Below, piece by piece: positions 21,147-29,556 of a DNA stretch of 64,000 nt (positions within the stretch are counted from its first letter, which is position 1; every line of letters starts with the position of its first letter). Position numbers and translations under genes: made by a program. Origin of the DNA: CAWHMS01 sp963830495 (lineage in GTDB: Bacteria; Actinomycetota; Actinomycetes; Propionibacteriales; Nocardioidaceae); contig CAWHMS010000001.1 of the NCBI GenBank assembly GCA_963830495.1, positions 558,001-622,000 of the forward strand. Reading direction: 5' to 3'. The notes under the pieces are model-generated. The model searched no databases and had not been told where the DNA came from. It worked only from the letters and a program-made list of their open reading frames with translations.

Positions 21147-21617
21147 TCAGCGCTCCGCCTCGAAGTCCTCCGCGGTGATGTTGTCGAGGAACTCGCGGAA
21201 CTTCTCGACCTCTTCCTCCTGGTCGTCGGGCACGTCGAGCCCGGCCTCGTCGAGCACTTCCTCGCTGCACACGATGCGACTACCGGTACGCAACGCCAGC
21301 GCGATCGAGTCGGACGGTCGGGCGCTGACCTCGACGCCGTCGCCCAGGACGAGGACCGCGTAGAAGACCCCGTCGCGCATCTCGGTGATCTGCACCTCGG
21401 TCAGTGTGGTGCCGATGGCCTCGAGGATGTCCCTGAGAAGGTCGTGCGTGAGGGGTCTCGGGGGGACCACCCCCTGCTGGGCGAAGGCGATCGCGGTCGC
21501 CTCGCTGGCGCCGACCCAGATGGGCAGGTAGCGAGACCCGTCAGACTCGCGCAGCAACACGATGGGCTGGTTGGAGGGCATCTCGACCCGGACTCCCACG
21601 ACATCCACATCACGCAC
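21147..21617 (-). CDS. Bifunctional nuclease family protein (DUF151)
   Basis: 156 aa from GTG 21617, matching the length of Rv1829-type proteins. Typical segments are QPIVLLRESDGSRYLPIWVG, ASEATAIAFAQQG, RPLTHDLLRDILEAIG and ARPSDSIALALRTG. A plant relative was reported to act as an RNase/DNase, but bacterial roles are poorly defined. The acidic C-terminal tail (DDQEEEVEKFREFLDNI) is also typical. It lies between the two MerR genes in the conserved order. Confidence 0.88.
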   Translation of the reverse strand: MRDVDVVGVRVEMPSNQPIVLLRESDGSRYLPIWVGASEATAIAFAQQGVVPPRPLTHDLLRDILEAIGTTLTEVQITEMRDGVFYAVLVLGDGVEVSARPSDSIALALRTGSRIVCSEEVLDEAGLDVPDDQEEEVEKFREFLDNITAEDFEAER

Positions 21618-21657
21618 GTGCCCAGCGTACCCCCCGACCCGCAGGGTCCGGGCCGCG

Positions 21658-22407
21658 TCAGCGCAGACCGCGTAGCCCGATCTTGACCAGCGTGGCGTGC
21701 AGTCGGACCGAGAGCGCGCCCAACTCGCGCACGACCTCCTCGGCTCGGGCCTGCGCGCCGTCGTCGCGCTGCTTCGCCAGCGGGCTGACGATCTGCTCGA
21801 CCAGTCCCACCTCCCGGTCAGCAGCGGTCTTGAAGGCGCGGATGTGCCTGGGCTCGAGGCCGTAACGGGTCATCTCCGCCACCGCCGTCGCCACCGCGAG
21901 GCCGTCGGCGTCGAAGTACTTGGTTCCCGCTCGGTAGCGCAACATCCCGAAGTCGATCAGCTGGTCGAGATGGTCGGCCTCGAGCCCGGAGTTGGCCAGC
22001 AGCTCAGCACGTGAGAGTCGGATGTCCTGGGATGGCGCCGAGCCGAAGTCGGCCGCGGAGGGCTGGTCGGTGACGGCCCGGATGGCCCGTTTCACCCGGG
22101 GTTGATCGGACGGGCTGGCCGGCGGCTCGAGGCCGCGCTCCATCGCCTCGAGATGCTCCTTGATGACCTTGAGAGGGTAGTAGTGCTCGCGCTGCGCGGT
22201 GAGGACGTAGCGCAGCCTCTCCAGGTCGGCGTAGGAGAACTTGCGATAGCCCGAGGGCGTTCGCTCCGGCTCGACCAGACCCTCGGACTCGAGGAAGCGG
22301 ATCTTGGAGATGCTCACGTCCGGGAAGTCGACCTTGAGATGGCTCAGCACCTCACCGATGCTCATCCGTCCTCGACCAGAGCTGATCCGGGCGGCAGAGG
22401 TGACCAT
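21658..22407 (-). CDS. ftsR: FtsR-like MerR-family regulator (Rv1828 type)
   Basis: 249 aa. It has a MerR winged helix near residues 15-85 (SIGEVLSHLKVDFPDVSISK, RFLESEGLVEPERTPSGYRK, LKVIKEHLEAMERG) and the C-terminal domain characteristic of Rv1828/FtsR (FDADGLAVATAVAEMTRYGL, PRHIRAFKTAADREVGLVEQ). In Corynebacterium FtsR activates ftsZ. The gene sits two bases after the GarA-like FHA gene, so the pair is an operon. Orthology rests on motif and gene order; DNA targets here are inferred. Confidence 0.87.
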   Translation of the reverse strand: MVTSAARISSGRGRMSIGEVLSHLKVDFPDVSISKIRFLESEGLVEPERTPSGYRKFSYADLERLRYVLTAQREHYYPLKVIKEHLEAMERGLEPPASPSDQPRVKRAIRAVTDQPSAADFGSAPSQDIRLSRAELLANSGLEADHLDQLIDFGMLRYRAGTKYFDADGLAVATAVAEMTRYGLEPRHIRAFKTAADREVGLVEQIVSPLAKQRDDGAQARAEEVVRELGALSVRLHATLVKIGLRGLR

Positions 22408-22409
22408 GA

Positions 22410-22916
22410 CTACTCGCCGTGCTGAGTGCCGGTGAAGTACACCAGCCGGTACTTGCCGATCTGGACCTCGTCCCCTCCCGACAGCAGGACCTCGTCGATC
22501 CGGTCCCGGTTGACGTAGGTGCCGTTCAGGCTGCCGACATCAGCCACCAGGTAGCCCTGCGACGTACGACGAAAGACAGCGTGCCGACGGCTGACGGTCA
22601 CGTCGTCGAGGAAGATGTCGCTGTCCGGGTGCCGCCCGGCCGACACCTCGTCGGTGTCGAGCAGGAATCGGCTGCCGGCACTCGGACCGCGCTGCACGAC
22701 CAGCAACGCGCTGCCGTGCGGCAGGGCGTCGACCGCAGCGGCCTCGTCAGCCGAGAGCTGCGCCTCTGCGCCGGCTTCGCTGCGATCCGGTGCCCCGAAG
22801 GTCAACGTGGTCGTGGACTCGACCGGCCGATCCCCTGCCACCAGACGGTGTCCGCAGTTGGCGCAGAACTTGGCGCTCTCGGGGTTCTGGTGGCCGCACT
22901 CGGTGCAGAACGGCAT
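22410..22916 (-). CDS. garA: FHA-domain protein of the GarA/OdhI type with N-terminal zinc ribbon
   Basis: 168 aa from ATG 22916 with AGGAGG upstream. GarA/OdhI proteins bind and inhibit 2-oxoglutarate dehydrogenase and control glutamate metabolism; kinase phosphorylation near the N-terminus closes them. The FHA fold occupies about 75-160, with the phosphothreonine-binding motifs SAGRHPDSDIFLDD, TVSRRHAVFRR and SLNGTYVNRDRI. Before it lies ESTTTLTF (Thr35-37), like the known ETTS phosphosite. Unlike the mycobacterial protein, the first 22 residues contain C4-x2-C7 and C18-x2-C21, a likely zinc ribbon. Confidence 0.87.
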   Translation of the reverse strand: MPFCTECGHQNPESAKFCANCGHRLVAGDRPVESTTTLTFGAPDRSEAGAEAQLSADEAAAVDALPHGSALLVVQRGPSAGSRFLLDTDEVSAGRHPDSDIFLDDVTVSRRHAVFRRTSQGYLVADVGSLNGTYVNRDRIDEVLLSGGDEVQIGKYRLVYFTGTQHGE

Positions 22917-22974
22917 CGCATCCTCCTAGCCGGGAAACCCCGGTGACACAGGTGGCGGTCTTGAGCCTCGACCT

Positions 22975-23362
22975 CTAGTTGGAGGTTACCGTGCCCTCGT
23001 ACTCGGACGCCGACATGAGCCCGTCCAGGCTCGACGCGTCGGTCACCTTGAGCTCGATCAGCCACCCCTCGCCGTACGGGTCGCTGTTGCAGAGTTCGGG
23101 GCTGGCATCGAGGGCGTCGTTGCGACCGGTCACGGTGCCGGCCAGCGGCGCGAAGACGTCGCTGACGCTCTTGGTCGACTCCAGCTCGCCGACGGCGGCC
23201 CCGGCCGAAACCTCCTCGCCGACACCGGGGAGGGTGACATAGACGATGTCGCCGAGTGCGCTCCTGGGCGTAGTCGGTGATGCCGACACGCACCACACCG
23301 TCCGCGTCCGGAGCGCTGACCCACTCGTGCTCGGCGGTGTACTTGACGTTGTCGGGAAACAC
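22975..23362 (-). CDS. gcvH: Glycine cleavage system H protein, one apparent frameshift
   Basis: Starts at GTG 23362 with AGGAG upstream (MFPDNVKYTAEHEWVSAPDA). At about 23263 an extra base breaks GITDYAQ from SALGDIVYVTLPGVG; removing one C there restores the conserved join. The second frame continues with the lipoylation site ELESTKSVSDVFAP, then ELCNSDPYGEGWLIELKVTD, to a TAG at 22975-22977. Read through, it is about 128 aa, normal for GcvH, which carries the aminomethyl group between the P, T and L proteins. The high conservation on both sides favours a sequencing error. It is clustered with garA-ftsR as in mycobacteria. Confidence 0.9.
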
Positions 23363-23424
23363 AGCTGGCTCCTGTCGTCACTGGCCTCGGGGGCTGGGCG
23401 CGGTCAGGCGGCGGTCGCACCACG

Positions 23425-24183
23425 TCAATCGTCGGTCGGCTGAGCGTACTCAGGTGCTTCGACGACGTGCAACGAACCAACCTCGATGACATCGCTCTCG
23501 ACGTACTCCAAGGTGCCGCCGTCGCGCTCGACACCGTCGGCGAAACCACCCGGGAAGATGACGGCCTCGCCGAGCGTGCGTGGCGAGCCGATGGCGTCGA
23601 TGACATACGGAGCGCGGATCTCTGTGCCACCGGCGACGATCACCGACTCTTCGTCGGTCAGCCAGGTGGAGGCCACCACTCGGACGCTGTCGTTGATCTC
23701 CATGGCTTCTGCCCCCGCTCCGCGGAGCTCCTCGATGCCGTTGAGCAGCGTCGCCGCACGCACCGTGCCGTCCGGATCGTCGATGGTGACGGTGATGCCG
23801 GGCCCTTCCGCCGGCACCGTGCCGGAGAGGACGCCCAGCACGGTGAGCCTGCTCTCGGCCTCATCCAGCGCCGCCTGCCGCCGGTCAGACGAGGACCTCA
23901 GCTCGTCGCGCGTCTCCTGGAGGTCTGTCAGCCGCGACTCAGTCCGCTCGATGGTGCCGGCGAGTCCGTCGAGGATGAGGACGAGATCCTGGCGTCGCTG
24001 GCCGGAGAAGTCCTCGTCCTCTCGGGTGAGCTGGATCTGGACGGCGGCCGCGAAGCCGAGCACCCCGAGCAGGACCGCCACCATGACCTGGCCGCGACCG
24101 GGGCGTCCGGATACTGACCGCCACAGTCGGCGGGCTCCGTCGTCTCGGGTGGGGTCGTGCTCATGATCGCTCATCGGGCTCAC
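23425..24183 (-). CDS. DUF881 family protein (Rv1825-like)
   Basis: 252 aa. A single transmembrane segment near residues 35-50 (MVAVLLGVLGFAAAVQIQLT) follows a charged cytoplasmic start. A coiled coil (LAGTIERTESRLTDLQETRD and on) then leads to the DUF881 domain with GTVPAEGPGITVTIDDPDG, NGIEELRGAGAEAMEINDSV and VIDAIGSPRTLGEA. The GTG start overlaps the small-basic-protein stop by four bases. It is an outward-facing membrane protein of unknown function, always paired with a second DUF881 protein in this block, which suggests a heteromeric envelope complex. Confidence 0.88.
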   Translation of the reverse strand: MSPMSDHEHDPTRDDGARRLWRSVSGRPGRGQVMVAVLLGVLGFAAAVQIQLTREDEDFSGQRRQDLVLILDGLAGTIERTESRLTDLQETRDELRSSSDRRQAALDEAESRLTVLGVLSGTVPAEGPGITVTIDDPDGTVRAATLLNGIEELRGAGAEAMEINDSVRVVASTWLTDEESVIVAGGTEIRAPYVIDAIGSPRTLGEAVIFPGGFADGVERDGGTLEYVESDVIEVGSLHVVEAPEYAQPTDD

Positions 24184-24512
24184 GCGTGGAAGAGATGGCG
24201 ACGGATGGCCGCGGCGTTGGAGAAGATCCTGATGCCGAGTACGACGATGACCCCGGTCGAGAGCTGGCCACCGACGCCGAGCTGGTCGCCCAGGTAGACG
24301 ATCAGCGCGGCGATGAGCACGTTGGAGACGAACGAGATGACGAACACCCGGTCGTCGAAGATCCCGTCGAGGAACGCTCGCAGGCCACCGAACACCGCAT
24401 CCAGCGCAGCGACCACAGCGATCGGAAGATAGGGCTGCAGCGAGCCGGGGACACCGGGCTCGAGGAACAGGCCCGCCAAGATGCCGACCAGCAGCCCGAA
24501 GATGGCGATCAT
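24180..24512 (-). CDS. sbp: Small basic protein family (DUF1290)
   Basis: 110 aa with three hydrophobic segments: IFGLLVGILAGLFLEPG, YLPIAVVAALDAVFGGLRAF and ISFVSNVLIAALIVYLGDQL. This is the Sbp family, found near cell-division genes in many Gram-positive bacteria. It overlaps both neighbouring DUF881 genes by four bases, so the three proteins are made together. The function is unknown; a membrane complex with the DUF881 proteins is a reasonable inference. Confidence 0.88.
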   Translation of the reverse strand: MIAIFGLLVGILAGLFLEPGVPGSLQPYLPIAVVAALDAVFGGLRAFLDGIFDDRVFVISFVSNVLIAALIVYLGDQLGVGGQLSTGVIVVLGIRIFSNAAAIRRHLFHA

Positions 24513-25354
24513 CGCTCCGCCTGCCTGGCGTAGTTGAGGTGCTCGTGTGGATCAGCCGGCACCGCGATGGACTCAGGTGTCTCGTAGTTGTACTGGATCC
24601 CGAAGTTCAGCTCGAGGCTCGTCCAGAGCTGTCCGCCCTCGGTCTGCGTGAACTCGGCCGGCATCGTGTCGGGGTTGCCGATGGCGTCGACGACGTACGG
24701 CGGCGTGATCGACCGGTAGTCGACCGTGATCGCCTGGCCGGCGAACCGGATCGCCGTCAGCGACGTGAGGCGGTTGCCGTTGATGGCGATCGCCTCGGCG
24801 CCGACCATCCACAGCCCGTTGACCAGGGCCTGCAGGTCGCGGTCCCGGATTACTCCCCCGCTGAGCGGATCGGCGCCCGGCGCATCGTCGACCGTGATGA
24901 CCATCCCGGGCCCCTCGACCGGGATGGTGCCGGCACTGATGCCGAGCGTCTCGACCCGCTGCTGCAGGGCCGACGAGCTCTCCGCCTCGACCGCGACGTC
25001 GGCACGCAGCCGGGTGATCTCGTCGTCGAGGTCACTGATCGACCCCTGGAGGTCGTCGAGCCTGTCCTCGCGCGCCATGATCTGATCGATGAGCCCCTCG
25101 CGCTCGGCCTCCAGACGGGGCTGGTCCTGTTGCGTGCTGAGCGCCGCGACACCGATCAGCACCCCGAAGAGGCCGAGCCCGACGAGGAGGCCGCTGATGC
25201 CGCCGGACCGGGGCGGTCTGCTGCCCGCCGCGCGGTCCCGGGCGACGGAACGGTAGCCCTCGTCCAAGGAGTTGGACATCACCTGGGTCAGCAGCCCGAC
25301 GTACCGGGCCTTCGGCTCCGGGCTGTCTCCGCTCGGTTGCTCGTCCGGCCTCAT
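24509..25354 (-). CDS. DUF881 family protein (Rv1823-like)
   Basis: 281 aa from ATG 25354, chosen because it overlaps the pgsA-like stop by four bases. One transmembrane segment (GISGLLVGLGLFGVLIGVAA) is followed by a coiled coil (LIDQIMAREDRLDDLQGSIS) and the DUF881 fold with GTIPVEGPGMVITVDDAPG, LVNGLWMVGAEAIAINGNRL and VVDAIGNPDTMPAEFTQTEG. It is similar to the second DUF881 gene of the cluster, so the two probably arose by an old duplication. The role is unknown. Confidence 0.88.
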   Translation of the reverse strand: MRPDEQPSGDSPEPKARYVGLLTQVMSNSLDEGYRSVARDRAAGSRPPRSGGISGLLVGLGLFGVLIGVAALSTQQDQPRLEAEREGLIDQIMAREDRLDDLQGSISDLDDEITRLRADVAVEAESSSALQQRVETLGISAGTIPVEGPGMVITVDDAPGADPLSGGVIRDRDLQALVNGLWMVGAEAIAINGNRLTSLTAIRFAGQAITVDYRSITPPYVVDAIGNPDTMPAEFTQTEGGQLWTSLELNFGIQYNYETPESIAVPADPHEHLNYARQAER

Positions 25355-25953
25355 GACACGGACTCGACTTGGTCGTGTGGCATCCGGACCAGCTTGACGA
25401 CCTGATACGCGTACAGGAAGCCGGCCCACCAGTACAGGCCGGTGCCCCAGATCGCGAACGCCCAGCCGAACACGTCGGCCAGTGTCGCGATCGTGCCCTC
25501 CCCGTCCCCGAGGAGGAGCAGCGGGAAGGCATAGAGCAGGTTGGCCGTGGCGGCCTTGCCGAGGAAGTGCACCGGCAGCGCGCTGTAGCCACGGGTCCGC
25601 AGGAAGGGCACGAGCGAGAAGAGGAGCACGTCACGCAGCGGCAGCAGCGCGGCCAACCACCAGGGGATGATGTCCCGCATCGCCAGCCCCACGACCACCG
25701 CGAGGATGTAGAGCCGGTCTGCGACCGGGTCGAGGATCTGGCCGAGCCGGGAAGCCTGGTTGAGCGTCCGCGCCAGCCATCCGTCGAGCCAGTCGGTGAT
25801 GCCGGAGACCATGAGCACCACGAGTGCCCAGCCATCCGCCTCCGGGCCTAGCACCAGCCAGAGGAACAACGGCACCCCGAAGAGCCGGGCGATGCTCAGA
25901 ATGTTCGGCCAGGTGAGGACGCGGTCGGTGACGGCTGTCGATCCTGCGGCCAC
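25351..25953 (-). CDS. CDP-alcohol phosphatidyltransferase (PgsA2-like)
   Basis: 200 aa from GTG 25953, which has AGGAGG at a good distance. It has several membrane helices and the class-I motif D-G-x2-A-R-x8-G-x3-D-x3-D, seen as DGWLARTLNQASRLGQILDP followed by VADR. Such enzymes move a phosphatidyl group from CDP-diacylglycerol to an alcohol, as in phosphatidylglycerol-phosphate or phosphatidylinositol-phosphate synthesis. Position matches Rv1822 (pgsA2). It is the first gene of the run ending with DUF881. The exact alcohol substrate cannot be read from the sequence. Confidence 0.87.
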   Translation of the reverse strand: MAAGSTAVTDRVLTWPNILSIARLFGVPLFLWLVLGPEADGWALVVLMVSGITDWLDGWLARTLNQASRLGQILDPVADRLYILAVVVGLAMRDIIPWWLAALLPLRDVLLFSLVPFLRTRGYSALPVHFLGKAATANLLYAFPLLLLGDGEGTIATLADVFGWAFAIWGTGLYWWAGFLYAYQVVKLVRMPHDQVESVS

Positions 25954-26048
25954 GCACCCCTCCTGTCGCGCCGGCTCCTCGCCCCGGACGGACCTCGGGA
26001 GCACGAGGAAACTTTAGTACGTCGAACGGGCGCCTCCCGACAGGCGGA

Positions 26049-27290
26049 TCATCCGCTCGCGTCGATTTGCCCTTCGGTGTTGCGGGCCCAGGACCAGGCA
26101 TAGACACCGTCGTCGCTGTCGTGCCCGGCCTCGCCCAGCTCGAGCGGTCGGAACGTGTCGACCATGACCGCGAGCTCGTCGAAGTAGTGCACCCCGATCG
26201 ACTTCTCGTAGGCCCCGGTCTGCGGTCCGTGCGCGTGGCCACCCGGATGGATGGTGATCGAACCCTTGCCGATGCCGGAGCCCTTGCGCGCTTCGTAGTC
26301 CCCGTCGACGTAGAACATGATCTCGTCACTGTCGACGTTGGAGTGGTAGTAGGGCACCGGGATCGACAGCGGGTGGTAGTCGACCTTCCGCGGCACGAAG
26401 TTACACACCACGAAGTTGTGTGCCTCGAAGACCTGATGCACCGGAGGCGGCTGATGCACCCGGCCGGTGATCGGTTCGTAGTCGGCGACGTTGAACACGT
26501 ACGGGTAGAGGCAGCCGTCCCAGCCCACGACGTCGAACGGGTGGAACGGGTAGGTGAGCACGCTGCCGACGACGCCACTGGGACCGTTGCCGCGATGCTT
26601 GATGAAGACGCGGGTCTCCGCATCGGCATCGTCGCCGACGGCCTCCGCCAGCAGCGGCCCCTGGGGTAGCCGCAAGTCGCGCTCACAGTACGGCGAGTGC
26701 TCGAGGAACTGCCCGTAGCGGGAGAGGTACCGCTTCGGCGGCGCGATGTGGGAGTTGGCCTCGATGCAGTACACCCGCAACGGTTCGTCGCCACCGGATG
26801 GGATCCAGCGATGGGTCGTCGCCCGGGGGATGATCACGTAGTCGCCCTTACCGACCTCGAAGGAGCCGAAGACGGTCTCCACCTTCGCCTGCCCACGCTC
26901 GACGTACAGGCACTCGTCACCGATGCCGTTGCGGTACAGCGGCGAGGGGCCACCGGCCACGACGTACGACAGGCGTACGTCGGCGTTGGCGAGCACGAGT
27001 CGTCTGCCGTTGACGACGTCGATGTCGCCGACCTTGTCGGGGTCGAAGAGGTCGTGCAGCTTGAGGTGCCGGGGCTTCAGCGGGTGGTTCGCCGTCGTCT
27101 CCAGCCCCTGGACGTCCCATACCTCCGAGCCGATGATGCGAGACGGCAGGTTGCGGTGATAGAGCAGCGACGAGTCCGACGAGAAGCCCTCCTCCCCCAT
27201 CAGCTCCTCGAAGACCAGCGCGGCGCCGTCGGGGCGGTGCTGGGTGTGCCGCTTCGGGGGGATCGACCCCACTGCTCGGTAGTGCGCCAT
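26049..27290 (-). CDS. hmgA: Homogentisate 1,2-dioxygenase
   Basis: 413 aa from ATG 27290 with GAGGTGA upstream; the open frame extends further but without homology. It opens homogentisate to maleylacetoacetate in tyrosine and phenylalanine breakdown. It is a two-lobed cupin: the first lobe has GDYVIIPRATTHRW, the second the iron site YYHSNVDSDEIMFYVDG (His and Glu) and HPGGHAHGP (His). Other family segments are VVGWDGCLYPYVFNVADYEP and CNFVPRKVDYHPLSIPVPYY. It is divergent from the fahA operon, with about 100 bases for promoters. Confidence 0.95.
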   Translation of the reverse strand: MAHYRAVGSIPPKRHTQHRPDGAALVFEELMGEEGFSSDSSLLYHRNLPSRIIGSEVWDVQGLETTANHPLKPRHLKLHDLFDPDKVGDIDVVNGRRLVLANADVRLSYVVAGGPSPLYRNGIGDECLYVERGQAKVETVFGSFEVGKGDYVIIPRATTHRWIPSGGDEPLRVYCIEANSHIAPPKRYLSRYGQFLEHSPYCERDLRLPQGPLLAEAVGDDADAETRVFIKHRGNGPSGVVGSVLTYPFHPFDVVGWDGCLYPYVFNVADYEPITGRVHQPPPVHQVFEAHNFVVCNFVPRKVDYHPLSIPVPYYHSNVDSDEIMFYVDGDYEARKGSGIGKGSITIHPGGHAHGPQTGAYEKSIGVHYFDELAVMVDTFRPLELGEAGHDSDDGVYAWSWARNTEGQIDASG

Positions 27291-27396
27291 CGCGATCACC
27301 TCGTCTGCCACAGGGTAGTGATGCGTCCGCCGACAGTGTCCGCTCAACGGACGTCGGCGTTCGCTCTGTCGATCAGCCTTGCAGTACGGTGCTGAG

Positions 27397-28212
27397 GTGT
27401 CAACGACAGCCACCCTGGCCGACGGCCTGCTGGACGATGCGGCCATGTTTCCGCCCGGGAACGCGACCGCCGCGGCCGCGATCCGCGACCACCTGCGACA
27501 CCGCGAGCAGTGGTACGCCCGGCTGGTCGGGCCGTTGCTCGTGCACGCCGATCGCTGGTCCGAGTTCGTCCGAGCGCACGAAGAGGGAGGTCGGCCGCCG
27601 CTGTCCGTGGTGGTGATCGGCACCGATCAGCGACCGCAGCCGGTGCCCGCCGAGATCTCGGTCGTGGGCCTGGAGCTGATGGCCCCTGACGACGTGACTC
27701 CACTGCTGGACTCGATCGCCGGAGTCGCCCTCGAGATCCCCGGGATCGCCCAGCTCGACACGGTGGTCGAGCAGGTGCTGCAGCTGCGCTCGCACGGCGT
27801 GCCCGCGATCCTCAAGTACCGCACCGGCGGCACGGTCGCGTCCGCCTTCCCGCCCGCTGCCGACGTTGCCCGGGTGGTGGCCACGGCGGTCCGGCGCGAC
27901 GTACCGGTCAAGTTCACCGCTGGCCTGCACGACGCCGTGCGGCACCGCGACCCCGCCACGGGATTCGAGCACCATGGGTTCCTCAACCTGCTCGTCGCGG
28001 TGGGCGCCGCCCGGTCCGGTGTCCCGGAGTCTCGGCTGGTGGACCTCATCGACGAGCAGGACGCGGCCTTCGTGGCGGCCACGGTCGACACCTGGCCGCT
28101 CGCGGATGTGGCGGCGGCGCGCTCCACCTTCGCGTCTTTCGGCTGCTGCGGCGTCGGCGACCCGGTGGCCGAGCTCGTCGCGCTTGGACTCGTCCACGAG
28201 GAGGACCGATGA
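27397..28212 (+). CDS. Conserved hypothetical protein of the tyrosine-catabolism operon
   Basis: 271 aa from GTG 27397, a start I prefer over the TTG at 27379 because upstream codons are not protein-like. It begins STTATLADGLLDDAAMFPPG and contains AILKYRTGGTVASAFPPAAD, KFTAGLHDAVRHRDPATGFE and HHGFLNLLVAVGAA, which look like conserved active-site or ligand regions. No named domain is recognised. Its ATGA overlap with fahA shows coupled translation. By context it belongs to homogentisate degradation; a maleylacetoacetate-related or regulatory role is only a guess. Confidence 0.75.
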   Translation: MSTTATLADGLLDDAAMFPPGNATAAAAIRDHLRHREQWYARLVGPLLVHADRWSEFVRAHEEGGRPPLSVVVIGTDQRPQPVPAEISVVGLELMAPDDVTPLLDSIAGVALEIPGIAQLDTVVEQVLQLRSHGVPAILKYRTGGTVASAFPPAADVARVVATAVRRDVPVKFTAGLHDAVRHRDPATGFEHHGFLNLLVAVGAARSGVPESRLVDLIDEQDAAFVAATVDTWPLADVAAARSTFASFGCCGVGDPVAELVALGLVHEEDR

Positions 28213-29438
28213 CGTGGCTGGACCTGCCGGTCGACGCCGACTTCGGACCGGCGACACTGCCGTACGGCGTCGGGACCGGTCCGAAGGGCGGCGGTCTGCT
28301 GACCAGGATCGGCGACACCGTGCTCGACCTCGGGCCGGTTGCGGAGGAGTCCGGCTTCGATCTCGGGGGCGACACGCAGACCATCCTGGGTGCCGGCAGC
28401 CTCGACCCTCTGTTGGCATCCGGGCCGGAGACGTGGGCCCGGCTGCGTGAGTGGGTCACCTCTCTGGTCGAGGACGAGCGGCACCGAGACGTCGTGACGC
28501 GGCACCAGCATCCGGCACGGGCGGTCAGCATGCGACTGCCCTTCACCGTCGCCGACTACGTCGACTTTTACGCCAGCGAGTCCCACGCGACCAACGTCGG
28601 CAAGATCTTCCGCCCGGACTCACCGTCCCTGCCCCCGAACTGGAAGCAGCTGCCGATCGGGTACCACGGCCGGGCGGGGACCGTCGTCGTCTCGGGCACC
28701 GACGTCACCCGGCCGCGGGGGCAGCGCCGGCCCGGTGCGGACGGCATACCTCCGTTCGGCCCGAGCGAGCGGTTGGACATCGAGTGCGAGGTCGGCTTCG
28801 TGGTGGGCGGCTCGACGGACCTCGGGGCGAGCGTCCGGGTCGACGACGCGGACGACCACCTCTTCGGGCTGGTGTTGCTCAACGACTGGAGCGCTCGCGA
28901 CATCCAGGCGTGGGAGTACGTGCCGCTAGGCCCGTTCCTCGGCAAGTCGTTCGCCACCAGCATCTCTGCATGGGTGGTGCCGATGACGGCTCTCGACGAT
29001 GCCCGGGTCGGGCTGCCCGGACAGGACCCGACGCCGGTCGACTACCTGCGCGGCGACCGACCGGACGCGGCGTACGGCCTGGACCTGCATCTGGAGGTGG
29101 TGGTCAACGGCTCCGTGCTGGCACGGCCGCGATTCCGGGACATGTACTGGTCGCCGACGCAGATGCTCGCGCACCTCACTGTCAACGGCGCCAACCTCCG
29201 TCCCGGCGACCTCTTCGCCTCCGGCACCGTGAGCGGTTGGACGAGGGCCGAGTTCGGATCCTTGCTCGAAGCGACCTGGAACGGTACCGAGCCGGTCCGC
29301 CTGGACGACGGGTCGACCCGCGGCTTCCTGGAGGACGGCGATGTCGTGACGCTGCGCGGATGGGCACCGGTCTCCGGCGGATCCGGACGAGTGACGCTCG
29401 GCGAGGTGACCGGCCGGATCGTGCCGGCGGGCGGCTGA
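28209..29438 (+). CDS. fahA: Fumarylacetoacetase
   Basis: 409 aa. It hydrolyses fumarylacetoacetate to fumarate and acetoacetate, the last step of tyrosine breakdown. The N-terminal domain ends near residue 115. The catalytic domain has DYVDFYASESHATNVGKIFR with metal and catalytic residues, LPIGYHGRAGTVVVSGTDV, IECEVGFVVGGST, DDHLFGLVLLNDWSARDIQA and GPFLGKSFATSISAWVVPM. Its ATG overlaps the preceding stop. No maleylacetoacetate isomerase is visible, so either the 271-aa neighbour or glutathione or mycothiol chemistry elsewhere supplies that step. Confidence 0.95.
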   Translation: MTWLDLPVDADFGPATLPYGVGTGPKGGGLLTRIGDTVLDLGPVAEESGFDLGGDTQTILGAGSLDPLLASGPETWARLREWVTSLVEDERHRDVVTRHQHPARAVSMRLPFTVADYVDFYASESHATNVGKIFRPDSPSLPPNWKQLPIGYHGRAGTVVVSGTDVTRPRGQRRPGADGIPPFGPSERLDIECEVGFVVGGSTDLGASVRVDDADDHLFGLVLLNDWSARDIQAWEYVPLGPFLGKSFATSISAWVVPMTALDDARVGLPGQDPTPVDYLRGDRPDAAYGLDLHLEVVVNGSVLARPRFRDMYWSPTQMLAHLTVNGANLRPGDLFASGTVSGWTRAEFGSLLEATWNGTEPVRLDDGSTRGFLEDGDVVTLRGWAPVSGGSGRVTLGEVTGRIVPAGG

Positions 29439-29452
29439 GTCAGCGCGTGGCG

Positions 29453-29515
29453 TGAGGACGCGCCGACAACAGGCGGCAACGGTTCACGAACTGTCACGCC
29501 CGCCTGGCGTCCTCA
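29453..29515. terminator. Nested inverted repeat between convergent fahA and iclR
   Basis: TGAGGACGC (29453-29461) pairs with GCGTCCTCA (29507-29515), and CAGGCGG (29470-29476) with CCGCCTG (29500-29506). The right arms are contiguous while the left arms are split by eight bases, giving a bulged hairpin between two convergent genes. The loop includes the small palindrome GTTCACGAAC. Confidence 0.5.
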
Positions 29516-29556
29516 GCCGCCATCCACGAGCAGCCCAGTGCCGTCGGTCGCCACGT

